9,824 nucleotides of DNA from Actinomycetota bacterium. GTDB lineage: Bacteria > Actinomycetota > Coriobacteriia > Anaerosomatales > JAHIQC01. Numbering within the stretch: position 1 is the first letter of the stretch; each line of letters starts with the position of its first letter. The notes under the pieces are model-generated. The model did not search any database and was not told the DNA's origin. It was given only the letters and a program-made list of their open reading frames with translations. The stretch covers positions 1-9,824 of the forward strand of contig JAHIQC010000404.1 of NCBI GenBank assembly GCA_018902765.1, given 5' to 3'. Position numbers and translations under genes: made by a program. This document shows, in pieces, positions 1 to 6,810 of the stretch.

Positions 1-1623
1 ACCGGCCGCGACGGCATCGGCGGCGCGAGCGTGCTTGCGAGCCAGGAGTTCGACGAGCGTGCCGAGGACAAGCGCCCGAGCGTTCAGGTGGGCGATCCGT
101 TCGAGGAGAAGCTGCTCATCGAGGCGTGCCTCGAGTTGCTCGACCAGGGCCTACTCGTGGCGCTGGGCGACCTGGGTGCCGCCGGACTCACCTCCTCGGC
201 AAGTGAGATGGCGAGCCGTGGCGGTGTCGGGCTCGACATCGAGGTCACGAAGGTGCCCCAGCGCGAGGACGCGATGCAGGCGTTCGAGATCATGGTCTCC
301 GAGTCCCAGGAGCGCATGCTGGCGATTCTGGAGCCCGAGAAGCTTGATGCCGCGCAGGCCGTGTGCACGAAGTGGGGGCTGCTCTCGACCGTGATCGGAG
401 AGGTCACCGGCACCGGGCGGTTCGTGGTGCGGCAAGACGGCGTGATCGTGGCCGATATGCCCGCCGCCACACTCGCCGACGACGCGCCGATCTACGACCC
501 GGCCATGGAGCGCCCGGCCTACCTCGATGCCGTGCAGGCCTTTGACCCGATGACGCTCGACCACCCGGCCGACGCTGTGGGTCTGTCCGCGATGCTGCTG
601 CGTGTGCTCGCGAGCCCCAACGTCTGCTCGCGCCAGTGGATCTGGCAGCAGTACGACCACCAGGTCATGTGCAACACCGTGGTGCTGCCCGGCTCCGACG
701 CAGCTGTCATCCGCATAGGCGATACCGGCCGAGGAGAGATGACGAACCGCGCGATTGCGGTCTCGAGCGACTGCAACGGCCGCTACTGCTATCTGGACCC
801 CTACGTGGGCGCGCAGATCGCGCTCGCCGAGGCGGCGCGTAACGTCGCGTGCTCCGGCGGAGAGCCGGCGGCCATCACTGACTGTCTGAACTTTGGGAAT
901 CCCGAGAAGCCCGAAGTGTTCTGGACCTTCCACGAGGCCATCCGCGGGCTGTCCGACGCGTGCAAGGCGTGGGGGATACCGGTCATCTCCGGGAACGTGA
1001 GCTTCTACAATGAGTCATTCGGCTCGCCGATCTACCCGACGCCGACGGTCGGCCTTGTGGGGCTGCTCGAGGACGTCTCGCAGCACTGCACCGCTGGCTT
1101 CAAGTCCGAAGGCGACGTCGTCGTGCTCATGGGCGAGACCGAGTGCGAGCTGGGTGGCTCCGAGTACCTCAAGATCGCGCACGGACTGGTCTCCGGGCCG
1201 CCGCCGGCGCTCGATCTCGAACTGGAGCACGACGTGCAGGTTGCGGTCATCGAGGGTATTCGCGCCGGACTCGTGCGCAGCGCGCACGACTGTTCCGAGG
1301 GCGGCATCGCGATCACGCTCGCCGAGAGCTGCTTGGCCGGCGGCATCGGCTGCGAGGTGCATCTGGAAGACGAGCTCGCGCCTGTGGCGACGCTGTTCTC
1401 CGAGACGCAGAGCCGCATCGTGGTCACCGTGGCTGACGCGGACATCGAGGCGTTCCTCGGCGTGCTCGATACGCACGAGGTGATGTACAGCGTGCTCGGT
1501 ACCGTGGGTGGGGAGCGGCTGGAGATTGCCGGACCCGACGGCGTGCTCGCAAGCGCATCGCTGGACGAGCTCACCGAGGCGCACGTGCCCACGCTCGAGC
1601 GTCTGGTGCACGGGCAGGCGTAG
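1..1623 (+). CDS. purL: Phosphoribosylformylglycinamidine synthase subunit PurL, 5'-truncated by the window edge
   Basis: PurL is the synthetase subunit of FGAM synthase. It converts FGAR, ATP and glutamine-derived ammonia to FGAM in step 4 of cytosolic de novo purine synthesis. The frame is open from base 1, and the first residues read TGRDGIGGAS, a motif that lies roughly 200 residues into the ~740-aa small PurL type. The real start is therefore upstream, and the GTG at 31 is internal. About 540 residues are visible. Family hallmarks follow in order: GDLGAAGLTSS (about 56-66), a SESQERM segment (about 100), YDHQVMCNT (about 218), GNVSFYNES (about 332), and the C-terminal AIR-synthase-like domain with ELGGSEYL and HDCSEGGIA (about 385-440). 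This is the two-domain-repeat architecture without a fused glutaminase, so PurQ and PurS should be encoded elsewhere. Many relatives read QDLGAAG or QDMGAAG; here the residue before D is G, with the acidic residue kept. The gene ends with TAG and no U-rich terminator follows. The identification is very secure. Confidence 0.97.
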   Translation, partial: TGRDGIGGASVLASQEFDERAEDKRPSVQVGDPFEEKLLIEACLELLDQGLLVALGDLGAAGLTSSASEMASRGGVGLDIEVTKVPQREDAMQAFEIMVSESQERMLAILEPEKLDAAQAVCTKWGLLSTVIGEVTGTGRFVVRQDGVIVADMPAATLADDAPIYDPAMERPAYLDAVQAFDPMTLDHPADAVGLSAMLLRVLASPNVCSRQWIWQQYDHQVMCNTVVLPGSDAAVIRIGDTGRGEMTNRAIAVSSDCNGRYCYLDPYVGAQIALAEAARNVACSGGEPAAITDCLNFGNPEKPEVFWTFHEAIRGLSDACKAWGIPVISGNVSFYNESFGSPIYPTPTVGLVGLLEDVSQHCTAGFKSEGDVVVLMGETECELGGSEYLKIAHGLVSGPPPALDLELEHDVQVAVIEGIRAGLVRSAHDCSEGGIAITLAESCLAGGIGCEVHLEDELAPVATLFSETQSRIVVTVADADIEAFLGVLDTHEVMYSVLGTVGGERLEIAGPDGVLASASLDELTEAHVPTLERLVHGQA

Positions 1624-1640
1624 GTAAGGAGCCGGAGTCC

Positions 1641-1681
1641 GACCGCTGACCTACGAATTGTGACCGCTGGCCTGATAATTG
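1641..1681. repeat. Tandem direct repeat, two 20-nt copies with 21-nt period
   Basis: Copy 1 (1641-1660) and copy 2 (1662-1681) both begin GACCGCTG and both end AATTG. They match at 16 of 20 positions and are offset by 21 nt, two turns of the DNA helix, so two bound protein monomers would lie on the same face. The pair begins 18 nt after the purL stop codon. Copy 2 includes GATAAT (1674-1679), a possible -10 hexamer with no good -35. A transcription-factor site is one reading; a chance duplication or replication slippage is another. Confidence 0.6.
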
Positions 1682-1719
1682 CGGGCTCCCGATGCCACAC
1701 TCGTTACCTGCTCCTGTGA

Positions 1720-1736
1720 TGAGGGTATGACCCTCA
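1720..1736. promoter_or_regulatory. Perfect 7-bp inverted repeat, candidate operator or short hairpin
   Basis: TGAGGGT and ACCCTCA flank a 3-nt ATG spacer, giving a 17-bp interrupted palindrome. No run of T follows on either strand, so it is a poor intrinsic terminator. Its short spacer and position about 30 bp before the doubtful ORF at 1765 suit a protein-binding palindrome, or a weak RNA hairpin at the end of the purL transcript. Function is inferred only from symmetry. Confidence 0.35.
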
Positions 1737-1764
1737 CGACATTGGACGAGAAGGCGGGCAGCCA

Positions 1765-2043
1765 GTGATTGAGCGCTTGAACGAAAGCTATTCATGCAAG
1801 GGCGATGTCGCCCGCATCGATGTCTTTCGGTTGCTCTTGGTGCTGCTCTTGGCATGCAGCATCCTAGCCTGTCTTCCGGCATTTCACACATCTGCGGGTA
1901 TCAACGCGATTGATGCATTTGATCAAGGCATTTCTTCTCCCGCGCAAAAGAGCATTCTGGGCGCTATGGTGGCTCACAGTGCCCCTCCGGTACTTCTCCT
2001 CCGCGGCCTGAATCCGGGCCCGATTTCACGAATGCGCACGTGA
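1765..2043 (+). CDS. Doubtful small membrane or lipoprotein-like ORF (92 aa)
   Basis: I do not recognise this protein. It would start at GTG with an AGAAGG stretch about 10 nt upstream, a slightly long spacing for a ribosome-binding site. Residues ~21-36 form a leucine-rich hydrophobic segment with two Cys residues in LLAC and ILAC contexts that loosely resemble a lipobox. The remaining ~50 residues contain no known motif and end in a basic, proline-rich tail. Third-position GC is visibly lower than in purL, purF or the oxidase. That means either the ORF is not translated or it was acquired from elsewhere. It lies on the same strand as the oxidase gene, whose start is 86 nt downstream, so a role as a small partner is possible but unsupported. 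A spurious ORF is about equally likely or more so. Confidence 0.25.
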   Translation: MIERLNESYSCKGDVARIDVFRLLLVLLLACSILACLPAFHTSAGINAIDAFDQGISSPAQKSILGAMVAHSAPPVLLLRGLNPGPISRMRT

Positions 2044-2116
2044 GTTTCGCGCACGACTCGTTGTTGCGTTCAAATCAACTGGGCATGGATCGGTATCGTT
2101 AGTGGTTCCTGCGGAT

Positions 2117-2122
2117 AAGGGG
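2117..2122 (+). promoter_or_regulatory. Shine-Dalgarno site that fixes the oxidase start
   Basis: AAGGGG lies 7 nt before the GTG at 2130. This spacing, and the textbook signal peptide that starts at that codon, support 2130 as the true start. Confidence 0.65.
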
Positions 2123-2129
2123 TGGCAAG

Positions 2130-5100
2130 GTGAGATTCAGACGAGTTTCGAAGTTCCTGGCACTTGTGGTCACGGCGGCGATGGTCATCGGTCCGGTGGC
2201 TGTGGCGCCGGCGAGCGCGGCATCCGTTGGCGTTGTCAGCAAAGCCGCAAAGGCAAGGATCGACAACACGCGCCAGGTACAGGCCAAGCGCATCACCCAA
2301 GACGAGCGCGAGGTCGCAGCAGCTCGATTGAGACTGCTTGGCGGCGGAACTATGACGGGAGCATCGGCAGGCGGACTCGTTTCAGCGGCTGCAACGCCTC
2401 CGGGCCCCGGAGGCGTTCCGGACTACTTCGGTTCCACGCCTAACTGGGCTTACAGCCCGCAGCTGCGCAAGTTTGTTGACGGTCTGCCGGGCGTAGGCCC
2501 CGAGAACGCGAACAACCTTGGGCAGTACCTCGCGGTCGCGCATCCGGACACGGTCACGTATCCGGGTACCGACTATTACGAGATCGAGCTGCGCCAGTAC
2601 ACAGAGCAGATGCACTCCGACCTGCCGCCCACGCTTCTTCGCGGCTACGTCCAGGTCAACAAAGGAACCGACGCCCTGGGCCTGAACACCGTGGAGCCTG
2701 AGCCGATCCATTACCTCGGGCCGTCCGTGTTCGCATCCAAGGGACGTCCGGTCCGCGTGAAGTTCACCAACAAACTACCTGTCGGTGAAGGCGGAGACCT
2801 CTTCATCCCGGTAGACAAGACCTACATGGGCGCCGGCGCGGGCCCCGACGGCGGCGACTACACTCAGAACCGCGCATCGGTTCACCTGCATGGTGGCAAG
2901 ACCGTGTGGATCAGCGATGGTACGCCGCACCAGTGGATCACTCCCGCCGGTGAGAGCTCGAACACAACCTATCCCGTCGGCGTCAGCGTCCAAAACGTTC
3001 CGGACATGCCCGATCCCGGCGACGGCTCCATGACCTTCTTCTACAGCAACGATCAAAGCGCGCGCATGCTGTGGTATCACGACCACGCATACGGCATCAC
3101 GCGTCTGAACGTGCTTGCGGGCATGGCGTCCGGATACTTCGTCACCGACGATACTGAGCAGGGGCTCATCGACGACGGAGTCCTTCCGGCAGATCAGATT
3201 CCGCTCATCGTCCAAGACAAGACCTACGTGGACGCATCCACTATCTCTACCGACGATCCGACCTGGAACTGGGGATCGACTCCCGGCACGCCACACACTG
3301 GTGACCTGTGGTTCCCGCACGTCTACGTGCCGGCACAGAATCCCGCGATGATCGATGGCGTGAACCCCACCGGTCGTTGGCACTATGGCCCTTGGTTCTG
3401 GCCGCCCACCGTGGGGATCTCGCACCCGCCGGTGGCCAACCCTTACTACGATCCCATCAATGCGCCGTGGGAGAACCCCACGATGCCCGGGACGCCTGAT
3501 GTCTCGAGCGGCATGGAGGCGTTCGCCGATACTCCGCTCGTGAACGGTACGGCCTACCCGACCCTCGAGGTCGATCCCAAGTCCTATCGATTCAGGATTC
3601 TGAACGCGGCCAACGACCGCTTCTTCAACCTGCAGACCTATGTCGCCGATCCGGCAGCAACTTCATGTGATGGTCGCCGGTTCACCGAAGTGCGCATGGT
3701 TGATGCCGCGCCGACTGCCAACTTCCCGGCCGACTGGCCCGTTGACGGGCGCGAAGGCGGCGTGCCTGATCCCGCTCTCATGGGTCCGGACTGGATTCAG
3801 GTGGGGACTGAAGGCGGATTCTTGCCACAGCCCGTGGTTGTGCCCAATCAGCCGATGACATGGGTCACGGACGTGACTCTGTTCAACGCAGGCAACGTCG
3901 ACAAGGGCTCGTTGATCCTTGGCCCGGCGGAGCGAGCTGACGTCATACTCGACTTCTCCAAGTACGCCGGTCGCACCCTGATCATGTACAACGACGCGCC
4001 GGCCGCGTTCCCCGCCGGTGACCCCCGCTACGACTATTTCACCGGCAATCCGGATATGACCGACACCGGTGGTCATGCGTCGACCAAGATCGGCTTTGGC
4101 CCCAACACGCGGACCATCATGCAGATCAAGGTCGCGAAGAAGACCGCGGCGCCGGCATTCGATCTGGCCAAACTCGAGGCAGAGTTCGTCTCGACACCCA
4201 CTCACACCGGTGTGTTCGAAAGGTCACAGAACAAGATCATCGTGCCGGTGGATCGTTACGACTCGACCTACAACAAGTCGTTCACCAAGGACGCCTATGT
4301 CCGCATCGGTGACACACGGTTCACGTTCAAGAACCTTGACAGCGTCACGACGACCTCCCCGCTGCAGCCCAAGGCGATTCAAGATGAGCAGGGCGAGACC
4401 TTCGACGATTACGGTCGTATGAGCGGCAAGCTCGGACTCGAGCGACCGACCAACGTCCCCGGGGCACCGAACTTCAATCTTTACGGCTTCCAGGATCCCG
4501 CCACCGAGGTCGAGCAGTCAGTTGAGAGCTCGATGGTGGCACTGACTCCGGTCATGGGTGATGGCAGCCAGATATGGAAGATCACGCACAACGGTGTTGA
4601 CACGCATCCGATGCACTTCCACTTGTATGACGTACAACTCATCAACCGCGTCGGCTGGGATGGATTCCTGCGCTATCCGCTGGACAACGAACTCGGCTGG
4701 AAGGACACCGTGCGCGTCAGTCCGCTTGAAGACACGATCGTCGCACTGCGACCAGTCGTCCCGGAAGCCCCCTTCAACGTGCCCGATAGCTGGCGGCCGT
4801 TGGATCCCACGATCAAAGAGGGCGAATCGATGGGCTTCTCGACCGTCGATCCGGCCACGGGCTTGCCTTACGTGACCCCGATCGTCAACGAGATGACGCA
4901 GTTCTTCTGGGAGTACGTGTGGCATTGCCACATCCTGAGCCACGAAGAGATGGACATGATGCGTCCGGTGACGGTCGAAGTCACGAGCACGCTTCCTGCC
5001 GCCATAACTGTTGATGCCACCCTCACAGCTCCTGGCGCCGGCGGAGTGACCTGGGTCGATCCGACCCCTGGCACGAGCCCATCGACATGGGGCGACCTGA

Positions 5101-6755
5101 GCAACGAGATCGGCTTCCGTATCTATCGAGCGTCTGTCGATGCATCCGGCAATCCCGGAGCCTTCGGTATCCTTGGTTCCGCGCTTGCGAATCAGACGAG
5201 CTTCTCGGACACCTCGATCATGCAAGGTGAAAGCTATCAGTACCAGGTCGTCGCATACAACAACGCTGGTGAGACCACGTCTTCGCCGGTGGCGATCGGG
5301 CCCGTCAGTGACAACACCTCGCCGATGACCACCTCGAACATCGACCCGCTGTGGCACCAAAGTCCCTTTATGGTCTCGCTGGCTGCGACCGACACTTTGT
5401 CCGGTGTGGTCTCGACGAGCTATATCGTGGACGGTGGCTCGACACAGCCATATTCCGCGCCGTTCAGCGTCAGCGGTCAGGGTTCTCACACGGTTGAGTA
5501 CCTGTCCCAGGACGCTTCGGGCAACGTCGAGACGACCAAGAGCATGATGCTCAAGATCGACAACACAGCCCCTGCTACCACCGATGACCATGCCGCCTCC
5601 TACGTGGCCGATGCCATGGTCAAGTTGACGGCATCAGACGCCCACTCGGGCGTCAAAGTGACGAACTACTCGCTCGACGGTGGAGCCACACGCGTCGGCA
5701 CCTCGGTCAAGGCCTCGACCTTGGGCGATCACACGCTCAGGTACTGGTCGACCGATGCCGCTGGCAATGTTGAGATGACACACCAGGTCACTTTCAGGGT
5801 GGTTGCACCCCCGACGGCATTCAAGTCGCTGGCGGGCGCAGAACGCATTGCAACGGCGATCGAAGTCTCACGCTCCACGTTCGACACCGGCACTGCGGAA
5901 GCGGTCATTATCGCGAGCAGCGATGCATGGCCCGATGCGCTCGTCGGCAGCTCGCTCGCGGGCGCACACTACTCGCCGATCCTGCTCACGCGACCCGGCA
6001 CACTCTCCTCCGGTGTACTTCAGGAGATCAGCCGTCTCGGTGCCAAGGAGGCACTCATTTTGGGCGGAAAGGCCGCCGTCAGCCTCGAGGTGGAGAACTC
6101 GCTTCGCATAGCTCTCGGCAGTCCTAACGTGACCCGACTAGGCGGGGCGGATCGTTACGAGACCGCGCGCTTGGTCGCCGCAGAGACCATCGCGGCTCTC
6201 GGATGCCGCTACGACGGCACCGCGATCATCGCGACAGGCTATAACTTCCCGGATGCTTTGGGCGGCGCTCCTTTGGCCGCAGCCAAGGGCTGGCCGATCT
6301 ATCTGACCAAGCCGACTGGCCTTGGGTCTGCAAACATCGCCGCCATGAGTGGCGCAGGAGTCACCAAGGCCGTTGTCCTCGGTGGAACCACCGCTGTTCC
6401 CAAGGTGGTTGCTGATGACGCGATCGGTCTTGGCGCGACGGTTACTCGTCTTGGTGGGGCTACGCGTTACTCGACGGCCTCTCTTATCGCAGACTACGCG
6501 GTGTCGCAAGCCGGTCTTAGCTGGGACGGCGTGGCGATAGCCACCGGAGAGAACTTCCCCGATGGCCTGACCTCAGGAGCCGCACAAGGCTCGCTGCGCT
6601 CAGTTCTGTTGCTCACGAGACCATCCACCCTCGATGCATCTGTGGGTCCGCTGCTTTCGACTCACAAGGATGAGATCCGGACCTTCCGCTTCATCGGCGG
6701 AACGGCTGCGATCCAGCCTGCGGTGCGCACCATGGTGAAGGGCTACCTGAACTAG
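2130..6755 (+). CDS. Secreted, wall-anchored CotA-like multicopper oxidase with FN3-like, Ig-like and three CWB2 domains (1541 aa)
   Basis: Multicopper oxidases oxidise a substrate at a type 1 copper and reduce O2 to water at a trinuclear cluster. Residues 1-30 form a signal peptide (MRFRR, hydrophobic core, ASA cleavage site). The catalytic part covers about 90-950. Its copper motifs are all present: HLHGG (H252, H254), WYHDH (H317, H319), HPMHFH (H826, H829, H831) and HCHILSHEEMDMM (H932, C933, H934, H938, axial M943). The second and fourth closely resemble Bacillus CotA, including ITRLNVLAG after WYHDH. The catalytic part is much longer than the ~510-aa CotA, with inserts around 345-460 and 510-560. 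An FN3-like region (about 950-1060), two OmpL47-type Ig-like repeats (about 1063-1229) and three CWB2 repeats (1231-1541) follow. There is no LPXTG motif or C-terminal membrane anchor, so attachment should be non-covalent through CWB2. Proposed location is the cell surface. Substrate is unknown; Mn(II), Fe(II), Cu(I) or phenolics are all possible. The gene stands alone between its own leader and a strong hairpin. Confidence 0.93.
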   Translation: MRFRRVSKFLALVVTAAMVIGPVAVAPASAASVGVVSKAAKARIDNTRQVQAKRITQDEREVAAARLRLLGGGTMTGASAGGLVSAAATPPGPGGVPDYFGSTPNWAYSPQLRKFVDGLPGVGPENANNLGQYLAVAHPDTVTYPGTDYYEIELRQYTEQMHSDLPPTLLRGYVQVNKGTDALGLNTVEPEPIHYLGPSVFASKGRPVRVKFTNKLPVGEGGDLFIPVDKTYMGAGAGPDGGDYTQNRASVHLHGGKTVWISDGTPHQWITPAGESSNTTYPVGVSVQNVPDMPDPGDGSMTFFYSNDQSARMLWYHDHAYGITRLNVLAGMASGYFVTDDTEQGLIDDGVLPADQIPLIVQDKTYVDASTISTDDPTWNWGSTPGTPHTGDLWFPHVYVPAQNPAMIDGVNPTGRWHYGPWFWPPTVGISHPPVANPYYDPINAPWENPTMPGTPDVSSGMEAFADTPLVNGTAYPTLEVDPKSYRFRILNAANDRFFNLQTYVADPAATSCDGRRFTEVRMVDAAPTANFPADWPVDGREGGVPDPALMGPDWIQVGTEGGFLPQPVVVPNQPMTWVTDVTLFNAGNVDKGSLILGPAERADVILDFSKYAGRTLIMYNDAPAAFPAGDPRYDYFTGNPDMTDTGGHASTKIGFGPNTRTIMQIKVAKKTAAPAFDLAKLEAEFVSTPTHTGVFERSQNKIIVPVDRYDSTYNKSFTKDAYVRIGDTRFTFKNLDSVTTTSPLQPKAIQDEQGETFDDYGRMSGKLGLERPTNVPGAPNFNLYGFQDPATEVEQSVESSMVALTPVMGDGSQIWKITHNGVDTHPMHFHLYDVQLINRVGWDGFLRYPLDNELGWKDTVRVSPLEDTIVALRPVVPEAPFNVPDSWRPLDPTIKEGESMGFSTVDPATGLPYVTPIVNEMTQFFWEYVWHCHILSHEEMDMMRPVTVEVTSTLPAAITVDATLTAPGAGGVTWVDPTPGTSPSTWGDLSNEIGFRIYRASVDASGNPGAFGILGSALANQTSFSDTSIMQGESYQYQVVAYNNAGETTSSPVAIGPVSDNTSPMTTSNIDPLWHQSPFMVSLAATDTLSGVVSTSYIVDGGSTQPYSAPFSVSGQGSHTVEYLSQDASGNVETTKSMMLKIDNTAPATTDDHAASYVADAMVKLTASDAHSGVKVTNYSLDGGATRVGTSVKASTLGDHTLRYWSTDAAGNVEMTHQVTFRVVAPPTAFKSLAGAERIATAIEVSRSTFDTGTAEAVIIASSDAWPDALVGSSLAGAHYSPILLTRPGTLSSGVLQEISRLGAKEALILGGKAAVSLEVENSLRIALGSPNVTRLGGADRYETARLVAAETIAALGCRYDGTAIIATGYNFPDALGGAPLAAAKGWPIYLTKPTGLGSANIAAMSGAGVTKAVVLGGTTAVPKVVADDAIGLGATVTRLGGATRYSTASLIADYAVSQAGLSWDGVAIATGENFPDGLTSGAAQGSLRSVLLLTRPSTLDASVGPLLSTHKDEIRTFRFIGGTAAIQPAVRTMVKGYLN
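4977..5309 (+). other. Fibronectin type III-like linker domain within the oxidase gene
   Basis: This encodes residues ~950-1060. The segment GFRIYRAS, a later GESYQYQVVAYNNAGETTSS and the trailing PVAIGPV are typical of FN3 strands, where a Tyr-rich strand precedes an N-x-A-G-E turn. It begins just after the last copper motif, so it probably serves as a spacer between enzyme and anchor. Confidence 0.7.
5316..5813 (+). repeat. Two tandem Ig-like (OmpL47-type) repeats within the oxidase gene
   Basis: Copy 1 encodes residues 1063-1145 and copy 2 residues 1146-1228. Each contains T-x-P at the start, a D-x-x-SGV turn, a Y-x-x-DGG strand, a G-x-HT strand, and a D-A-(S/A)-GNVE segment near the end. 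These landmarks occur in the same order and at similar spacing, so the pair are diverged tandem copies. They likely act as stalk modules that push the enzyme away from the wall. Confidence 0.75.
5820..6752 (+). repeat. Three cell wall binding repeat 2 (CWB2, PF04122-type) modules within the oxidase gene
   Basis: The modules cover residues 1231-1333, 1334-1437 and 1438-1541. Each opens with a (L)(A/G)GA-x-R-(I/Y)-x-TA signature: LAGAERIATA, LGGADRYETA and LGGATRYSTA. Each has a central (W/F)PDAL- or FPDGL-type motif and a later ILLTRP or IYLTKP strand, and the modules carry a (L/V)GG-x-(A/T)A-(V/I) stretch. Three tandem copies is the number that forms the functional trimeric anchor in Clostridioides difficile cell wall proteins, where they bind an anionic wall polymer non-covalently (established knowledge). 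The same role is inferred here. Confidence 0.93.
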
Positions 6756-6777
6756 GAAGCCACACGATATCGATTCG

Positions 6778-6805
6778 AGCAGGGGTCCCAGTCGGGGCCC
6801 CTGCT
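6778..6805. terminator. Strong hairpin between convergent genes, probable bidirectional terminator
   Basis: Arms 6778-6789 (AGCAGGGGTCCC) and 6794-6805 (GGGGCCCCTGCT) pair over 12 bp with a single T-G wobble around a 4-nt AGTC loop. It lies 22 nt after the oxidase stop codon and 5 nt beyond the channel stop codon on the other strand. The T-run is weak on both sides (TTCGTGT on the plus strand), which is common for high-GC actinobacterial terminators. It should end transcription of both genes. Confidence 0.8.
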
Positions 6806-6810
6806 TCGTG

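Larger units (their letters stand above)
1624..2129. other. Roughly 500-bp low-coding stretch between purL and the oxidase gene
   Basis: This stretch is richer in A and T than its neighbours and contains no recognisable conserved gene. It holds a tandem 21-bp repeat (1641-1681), a perfect inverted repeat (1720-1736), one doubtful small ORF (1765-2043), and the leader and Shine-Dalgarno site of the oxidase gene (2044-2129). The last 60 bp before the oxidase contain the hexamer TATCGT (2094-2099), which fits a -10 box, but no convincing -35 lies at the right distance. No transposase fragment, tRNA or attachment-site-like repeat was seen. It probably carries the 3' end of the purL transcript and the regulatory region of the oxidase (inference). 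Confidence 0.6.

Noticed and set aside
151..933. A 260-codon open frame on the minus strand opposite purL
   Set aside because: It is antisense to unmistakable PurL motifs, has His/Arg-rich composition, and has no recognisable domain.
2011..2025. CGGGCCCG palindrome inside the small ORF as a terminator or operator
   Set aside because: It is only 8 bp, with imperfect AATC/GATT flanks and no T-run. Such short GC palindromes are expected by chance in this DNA.
4518..5591. A 357-codon open frame on the minus strand inside the oxidase gene
   Set aside because: It is antisense to the conserved copper motifs and FN3/Ig region. Its translation is rich in Arg, His, Val and Asp with no domain, as expected for a shadow of a high-GC gene.
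5820..6752. The triple repeat at the end of the oxidase gene as a separate cell wall gene
   Set aside because: The frame is continuous with no stop or internal start signal, and the FN3/Ig modules link it to the catalytic part, so it is one protein.
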